Under the pieces are notes generated by a model that made no database searches, was not told the origin of the DNA, and was given only the letters and a program-made list of their open reading frames with translations. A stretch of 64,000 nucleotides of DNA from Streptomyces sp. Je 1-332 (GTDB lineage: Bacteria; Actinomycetota; Actinomycetes; Streptomycetales; Streptomycetaceae): positions 7,936,001 to 8,000,000 of the forward strand of contig NZ_CP160402.1 of the NCBI RefSeq assembly GCF_040730185.1. Direction: 5' to 3'. Positions 59,802-64,000 of the stretch are shown here, piece after piece. The translations under genes were made by a program, and so were the position numbers. Every line of letters begins with the position of its first letter. The first letter of the stretch is position 1.

Positions 59802-59817
59802 TACTGACGGGTCAGTA
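59802..59817. promoter_or_regulatory. TetR-type palindrome before the secreted lipase
   Basis: TACTGAC-GG-GTCAGTA is a perfect 7+2+7 dyad, extended by CG pairs outside, and is a very common shape for TetR-family operators in Streptomyces. It is 48 bp before the lipase start. No tetR gene is adjacent, so the repressor is elsewhere. Confidence 0.6.
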
Positions 59818-59864
59818 CGGTGCTGCCGAACCCCCCTTGCCCACAGGAGAGTTGGGAGAGCTGC

Positions 59865-61085
59865 ATGATGTCAGCCTTACGCGGACGACCGGTGGCCGCG
59901 GGTGCCGTCCTCGCGGTGGCGGTGGTCGGACTCCCCGGGTCCGCCGCCGCGCAGAGCACGACCGCGCCGGACGACGCCCCGAACGCGACCCGCTCGGCCC
60001 CGGGTGCGAAGACCGCACCCGGCAAGATCATCCGCTCGGAACCGTCCTCGTTCCAGTACACCCCGGGCGTACCGACCCCCACCAAGGCCTGGAAGATCAC
60101 GTACCGGTCCACTTCCGCCAACGGACGGCCCAACGCCGTCTCCGGCACCGTGATCGTTCCCGACGACGGCAGAACCACCCCTCGCCCGCTCATCACGTAC
60201 GCCGTCGGCACGGTCGGTCTCGGCGACAAGTGTGCGCCGTCCGCCGGATTCCCGGGCGGTACGACGGCCGAGGCGCCACTCGTCAACGCCGCGCTGGTAC
60301 GCGGCTACGCGGTCGTCGTCACCGACTACGAAGGCCTCGGGACGCCTGGAGACCACACCTACATGGTCGCCAAGGCTCAGGGCAGCGCCGTCCTCGACGC
60401 GGCACGCGCGGCCCAGCGGCACCCGGAAGCGGCGAAGTTCGGCGTCTCCGCGAACGCGCCCGTCGGCATCATGGGCTACTCCCAGGGCGGCGGCGCCAGC
60501 GCGAAGGCCGCCGAGATGGCCAGGACCTACGCCCCCGAGCTGAAGGTCAAGGGAACGGCGAGCGGCGGCGTCCCCGCGGATCTCGCCAAGGTCGCCGAGT
60601 CACTGGAGGGTGGGGACAGCGCCGGTTATCTGCTGATGTCCGCCGTCGGCCAGAACGCGGCCAACCCGGCCCTGGGACTGAAGAAGTACCTCACCAAGGA
60701 AGGCCGCAAGCTCGCCGAGGTGGTGCGGAACGAATGCGTCGGCACGGTCCTGGAGGCAGGGCGCGGCAAGACGATCGAGGACGTCACCACGTCCAACCCG
60801 CTGGACCGGCCCGAATGGCAGCGGGCCATCGCCAAGCAACTGATCGGGACCAAGCGGACGTCGGCGCCGACGTTCGTGTACCACGGGGACGCGGACGAGA
60901 CGATCCCCTACGCGGTCGGGCAGAAGCTGCGGGCCGACTGGTGCGCGAAGGGGAACACCGTGGAGTGGCAGTCCTTCCCCGGGCAGTCCCACGTGGGGAC
61001 GGCAATCCAGGGCAACGGCCCGGCACTTGAGTGGCTCGGCCGACGCTTCGCCGGCGAGCCCACGTCAGGCAACTGCGGTACCTGA
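59865..61085 (+). CDS. Secreted lipase (LIP family)
   Basis: 406 residues from ATG 59865 (GGGAGAG upstream). A Sec signal ends at AAA (residue ~30). The fold resembles secretory lipases (Pfam 03583): RPLITYAVGTVGLGDKCAPS, VTDYEGLGTPGDHTYM, nucleophile elbow GYSQGG, acid region YHGDADETIPY and His in PGQSHVGTA. Two cysteine pairs suggest disulfides. It probably hydrolyses lipids or esters outside the cell under TetR-type control. Confidence 0.9.
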   Translation: MMSALRGRPVAAGAVLAVAVVGLPGSAAAQSTTAPDDAPNATRSAPGAKTAPGKIIRSEPSSFQYTPGVPTPTKAWKITYRSTSANGRPNAVSGTVIVPDDGRTTPRPLITYAVGTVGLGDKCAPSAGFPGGTTAEAPLVNAALVRGYAVVVTDYEGLGTPGDHTYMVAKAQGSAVLDAARAAQRHPEAAKFGVSANAPVGIMGYSQGGGASAKAAEMARTYAPELKVKGTASGGVPADLAKVAESLEGGDSAGYLLMSAVGQNAANPALGLKKYLTKEGRKLAEVVRNECVGTVLEAGRGKTIEDVTTSNPLDRPEWQRAIAKQLIGTKRTSAPTFVYHGDADETIPYAVGQKLRADWCAKGNTVEWQSFPGQSHVGTAIQGNGPALEWLGRRFAGEPTSGNCGT

Positions 61086-61121
61086 CGCGACGACCCGCGG
61101 CCGACGGCATCCAGACGAAGA

Positions 61122-61155
61122 CCGGGCCCGCCCTCGTGCTGAGGGGCGGGCCCGG
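61122..61155. terminator. GC-rich hairpin between convergent genes
   Basis: CCGGGCCCGCCCTC (61122-61135) pairs with GAGGGGCGGGCCCGG (61141-61155) with one bulged G and a 5-nt loop. It is between the lipase stop and the end of the large convergent gene, so it likely serves both. Confidence 0.8.
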
Positions 61156-61185
61156 CAGATGTGCGGGATGAATCAGCGCGTCGAC

Positions 61186-64000
61186 TCAGCGGTCGGTGGG
61201 CTCGATCCAGACGTTGCGGAAGCGGACCTTGTTGCCGTGGTCCTGGAGCCGGATGGCCCCCGCGGCAGCGGATTCGGCATCCCCTGCTCCCGTGGGACCG
61301 TCGACGGCCACGTTGTCGTGGACCTTCTTGCCGTTCCACACCACGGTGATGCGCGCGTCGGCGGTCTTCTTGCCGTCCGCGTCGAAGCGGGCCGCCCGGA
61401 AGGTGATGTCGTAGGTCTGCCAGGTTTCGGGCGCCGTGGAGGCGTTCTCGTCGGCGGCTTTCTTGGTGTAGATGGAGGCGGCTTCGTTCGCGGCGAGTTT
61501 CTCCACTCCGTAGGAGTCCAGGATCTGGACCTCGTAGCGTTCCTGCAGATAAATGCCGCTGTTGCCCCGGTCCTGTCCGGTCACGTCGTCCGGGAGCTTG
61601 GGCACCCGGAATTCGGCGTGCAGTGTGAAGTCGTTGAAGGCTTGTTTGGTGCGGATGTCGCCGCAGCACACCTCGATGGACTTGTCGGCGGTGCGGGGCC
61701 ATTGAGGGCTGCTGCCGTCCGGATGCTGCCAGGCGGCGGCGGTGCTGCCACCCGAGAAGAGGTCGATGCGGCTGTCGGGGCGGCGTACTTCGATCATGTC
61801 GAGGTTGACATGACCGGTGTCCTCGGGCCGGTAGGAATACGTGATGGTGTTGCGCCCCTTGCGCAGGGCGAGTTTCTCGGTCTTGGTCGACCAGCGCTTC
61901 CACGTCTCGGTGGAGGGCAGCTGCGTCTGGCGCGCGGACCCGCCGTTCACACTCACGCCGAGGGTCTTGGTGCCGGGGGCGGGGTGGGGGCCGTTGGCGT
62001 AGCGCAGGTCCACCGCGTACGTGCCCTTGGCCGGGGCCTGGACGTCGAACGTGGCCGTGGCACCGGGTTCGCCGAAGCCGTCGACGAAGCCGCTGCCGGT
62101 GAATCCGGCGTGCTCGGTGTCGATGTCCGCGCCGCCGGACAGCCGCGCCGACTCGGCGTCGTACGACGTGACCGGCTCGGTCTGGCCGGGGCGGGCGTTC
62201 AGGGTGTACCAGGCCTCGGTGGACCACAGCTGCTCGTCGTCGGCCGAGGAGAACGGGCGCGGTGAGCGTACGTGCACCACGCGGTCGCTCTTGAGTCCCG
62301 GGATGGTGAGCTGGACGGTGCGCCGGTCGTCGGAGATGTCGGCCTTCGTGACGGTCAGGGCCTCCTCGTCGACCTTGGGGCCGCCATAGGCGGGGGTAGG
62401 GGCGTAACGCCACTGCTCGACGGAGTACGCCCCGCTGGTCAGCTTCTCGACGGTCTTGTCCGAAAGCGGCTTGGTGTAGGTGAGCTTGAAGCCGTCGGAG
62501 GTGGCGCGCATCGTCTTGATGTCGAACGCGGTCTTGCCGTTCGGGGTGAGCTTCTGCAGGCCGAAGCGGAGCTTGCCCTCCTGGCCCCAGTTGCCGTCCG
62601 CACCGAGCCCGCCGGTGTAGATCGCCCCGTCAGGACCGGTGGAGATACGGGTGATGCCGGACTCCAGACCCTGCGTGTGGCGGAACACGGCGCCCTGGAA
62701 CTCGCCGTTGACCTTCTCCAGATCGGCGCGCTGCAGTCCGCCGTACGTGACGTCACCGAACATCAACTGCCCGGCGAAAGTCCCCTTCTTGACCGTCATG
62801 GGGGTGCTGGGGGAGTTGGCTATCTCGTTCTGCGGCAGCCACAGCACCGGCTTGGTGACGGTGTTGTCGTCGAACGGGCCTTCCGGGTTCGTGTAGTGAT
62901 TGAAGAACCGGTCCTGTTTGACGTGCATCAGCTTCGAGGCGGGCAGCCAGCCGCCCTGGTTGTCCGTGACGAACAGCTCGTTATCGGGGCCGCGGCCGAT
63001 GCCGTTGGGGGTGCGCAGGCCGCCGGCGAGGTAGGTGACCTTCCCGGTGTTCTTGTTCACCTTGATCGTGGTGCCGCGGTTGGGAGCGGGCTGCGGGTCG
63101 GTCGTCGCGCCGCCGTAGTTGATGGCGACGGACAGGTTCAGATAGAAGTCGCCCTTGTCGTAGAGCAGTCCGAAGGCGAATTCGTGGAAGTTCCCGCCGT
63201 AGGGCCACTCGGCGATCTTCCGCCGCTCGCTCGCGTCGTCGTCGCCCTCCAGATCGGCGAGCTCGGTCAGCTGGTGCTTCTCCGAGACGTACAGCTTCCC
63301 GTCCACGTACTTGACGCCCATCGGCTCCTTGAGCCCGTCGGCGATCTTCTCGAAGGTGACCTTGTCCGGTCCGGTGTCGCCGGTGACGTTGTCCAGGACG
63401 TACACCTCGCCCTTGGTCTCCTCGCTGCCGCCCCAGGTGGTCACGGCGAGCCGGCCGTCGGGCAGCCAGTCCATCGCGGAGACCTGCGGCTCGAAGCCCT
63501 TGGGGCGCAGATCGGTCAGCGTGTAGCCGGGGTTGACCGACGTCAGGGGGAGGCCGTCGCCCGGGGTGTCGTAGCTGCCCTCGCACTCCTTGCGGCCCGG
63601 CGCGGTCACCCGCACCACGTCGGCATCCGTACTGAGCACGGAGTTCGGTACGAGGGTGAAGGCGTCGGCGCCGGGCGGCTTCCACTGCAGGGTGACCTGC
63701 TGGTCGTTGCTCCGGTCGAAGTGGTCGACGCGCAGCGGGTGATAGCCCGGGGTGAGGGTGATCTCGCCGTCCTTGGGCTCGGCGCCGTGCAGCCCGTCGT
63801 GGTCGACGACCTTCTTGTCGCCGATGAACAGGCGCGAACCGTCGTCGCTGATCAGACGGAAGGTGTACGCGCCGTCCGCGGGCACGTTGATGTTGCCGAT
63901 GATCTGTGACACGAAGTTGTCGCTGAACCCGAAGCCCTCCGTGGAGGACCAGTCGACGGTGGGGATCAGCTTGTCGACGTTGGGGGTCTGGGCGGGCTTG
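61186..64000 (-). CDS. Large secreted PA14 / sorbosone-dehydrogenase-like / DUF1080 protein (N-terminus beyond window)
   Basis: 938 residues are visible; the start lies past 64000 because the frame is open to the edge (STEGFGFSDNFVSQIIGNIN at the boundary). Domains in order: PA14 (~20-140, AYTFRLISDDGSRLFIGDKK), a six-bladed beta-propeller of the glucose/sorbosone dehydrogenase type (~165-560, GFEPQVSAMDWLPDGRLAVT, GGLRTPNGIGRGPDNELFVT), a CBM6-like carbohydrate-binding module (~620-740), and a C-terminal DUF1080/3-keto-disaccharide hydrolase domain (~760-938, GNSGIYLQERYEVQILDSYG). Likely an exported sugar-modifying enzyme. Confidence 0.88.
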   Translation of the reverse strand, partial: KPAQTPNVDKLIPTVDWSSTEGFGFSDNFVSQIIGNINVPADGAYTFRLISDDGSRLFIGDKKVVDHDGLHGAEPKDGEITLTPGYHPLRVDHFDRSNDQQVTLQWKPPGADAFTLVPNSVLSTDADVVRVTAPGRKECEGSYDTPGDGLPLTSVNPGYTLTDLRPKGFEPQVSAMDWLPDGRLAVTTWGGSEETKGEVYVLDNVTGDTGPDKVTFEKIADGLKEPMGVKYVDGKLYVSEKHQLTELADLEGDDDASERRKIAEWPYGGNFHEFAFGLLYDKGDFYLNLSVAINYGGATTDPQPAPNRGTTIKVNKNTGKVTYLAGGLRTPNGIGRGPDNELFVTDNQGGWLPASKLMHVKQDRFFNHYTNPEGPFDDNTVTKPVLWLPQNEIANSPSTPMTVKKGTFAGQLMFGDVTYGGLQRADLEKVNGEFQGAVFRHTQGLESGITRISTGPDGAIYTGGLGADGNWGQEGKLRFGLQKLTPNGKTAFDIKTMRATSDGFKLTYTKPLSDKTVEKLTSGAYSVEQWRYAPTPAYGGPKVDEEALTVTKADISDDRRTVQLTIPGLKSDRVVHVRSPRPFSSADDEQLWSTEAWYTLNARPGQTEPVTSYDAESARLSGGADIDTEHAGFTGSGFVDGFGEPGATATFDVQAPAKGTYAVDLRYANGPHPAPGTKTLGVSVNGGSARQTQLPSTETWKRWSTKTEKLALRKGRNTITYSYRPEDTGHVNLDMIEVRRPDSRIDLFSGGSTAAAWQHPDGSSPQWPRTADKSIEVCCGDIRTKQAFNDFTLHAEFRVPKLPDDVTGQDRGNSGIYLQERYEVQILDSYGVEKLAANEAASIYTKKAADENASTAPETWQTYDITFRAARFDADGKKTADARITVVWNGKKVHDNVAVDGPTGAGDAESAAAGAIRLQDHGNKVRFRNVWIEPTDR

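Noticed and set aside
62272..63909. Long plus-strand frame opposite the large secreted gene
   Set aside because: The encoded chain is Val/Gly/Arg-rich with no recognisable domain; the minus strand carries PA14, propeller and DUF1080 motifs.
1..64000. tRNA, rRNA or integration sites
   Set aside because: No cloverleaf-like sequence, rRNA segment, integrase gene or att-like direct repeat was recognised by eye; a tool-based scan would settle this.

Overview
The window is high-GC actinobacterial chromosome and almost certainly from a Streptomyces or a close relative. The evidence is the strong third-position GC bias, GTG/TTG starts, ATGA-type overlaps, a chaplin, an RsrR-like Rrf2 regulator, an F420-type oxidoreductase, a mycothiol-type enzyme and many secreted hydrolases. 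It looks like accessory (arm-like) sequence: mostly short one- to four-gene units, many regulators next to their targets, and several decayed genes. I saw no tRNA, rRNA, CRISPR array or intact insertion sequence.

1-10 kb: a cut erythromycin-esterase-family gene diverges from a double-domain MerR (TioE-type) regulator; PPK2 is coupled to a broken PIG-L deacetylase; then two alpha/beta hydrolases (one lacking its nucleophile serine), a VOC protein, an FAD monooxygenase coupled to an unusual dihydroorotate-dehydrogenase-like/membrane fusion, a STAS protein and a type IB topoisomerase. 10-18 kb: a secreted lipase and the complete cydABDC (cytochrome bd plus CydDC exporter) operon, divergent from a LysR gene.

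18-28 kb: a putative GntR regulon (DUF2848 protein, MHS-type transporter, carbon-nitrogen hydrolase) tied together by an unusual operator of three hexamers phased at 11-12 bp; two divergent secreted HExxH proteins; a decayed S1-domain gene; an HEAT-like-repeat membrane protein; and rsrR with its divergent NmrA-like partner and a duplicated operator. 28-42 kb: a secreted SLT-domain protein, an LCP cell-wall ligase, STAS and ANTAR signalling proteins, HutD, and an Lrp/AsnC regulator divergent from an amidohydrolase-AbgT transporter operon; then assorted oxidoreductases and a coiled-coil/winged-helix protein.

42-55 kb: a MalY-type C-S lyase, an iron-box-preceded PPOX flavoprotein, a Tat-exported GH127 beta-L-arabinofuranosidase with a lectin tail, CsbD, a methyltransferase, AIM24, and the most intriguing pair: a small peptide made of three 23-residue repeats whose stop overlaps the start of a JmjC-type oxygenase. 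A sucrase/ferredoxin-like protein and an RNase J follow. 55-64 kb: DUF1838, a short chaplin with a strong terminator, STAS, a P450, DUF3500, a secreted lipase behind a TetR-type palindrome, and a very large secreted PA14/sorbosone-dehydrogenase/DUF1080 protein that runs off the window.

Family names come from motif recognition and memory; no database search was run. Most starts were chosen by ribosome-binding site and spacing.
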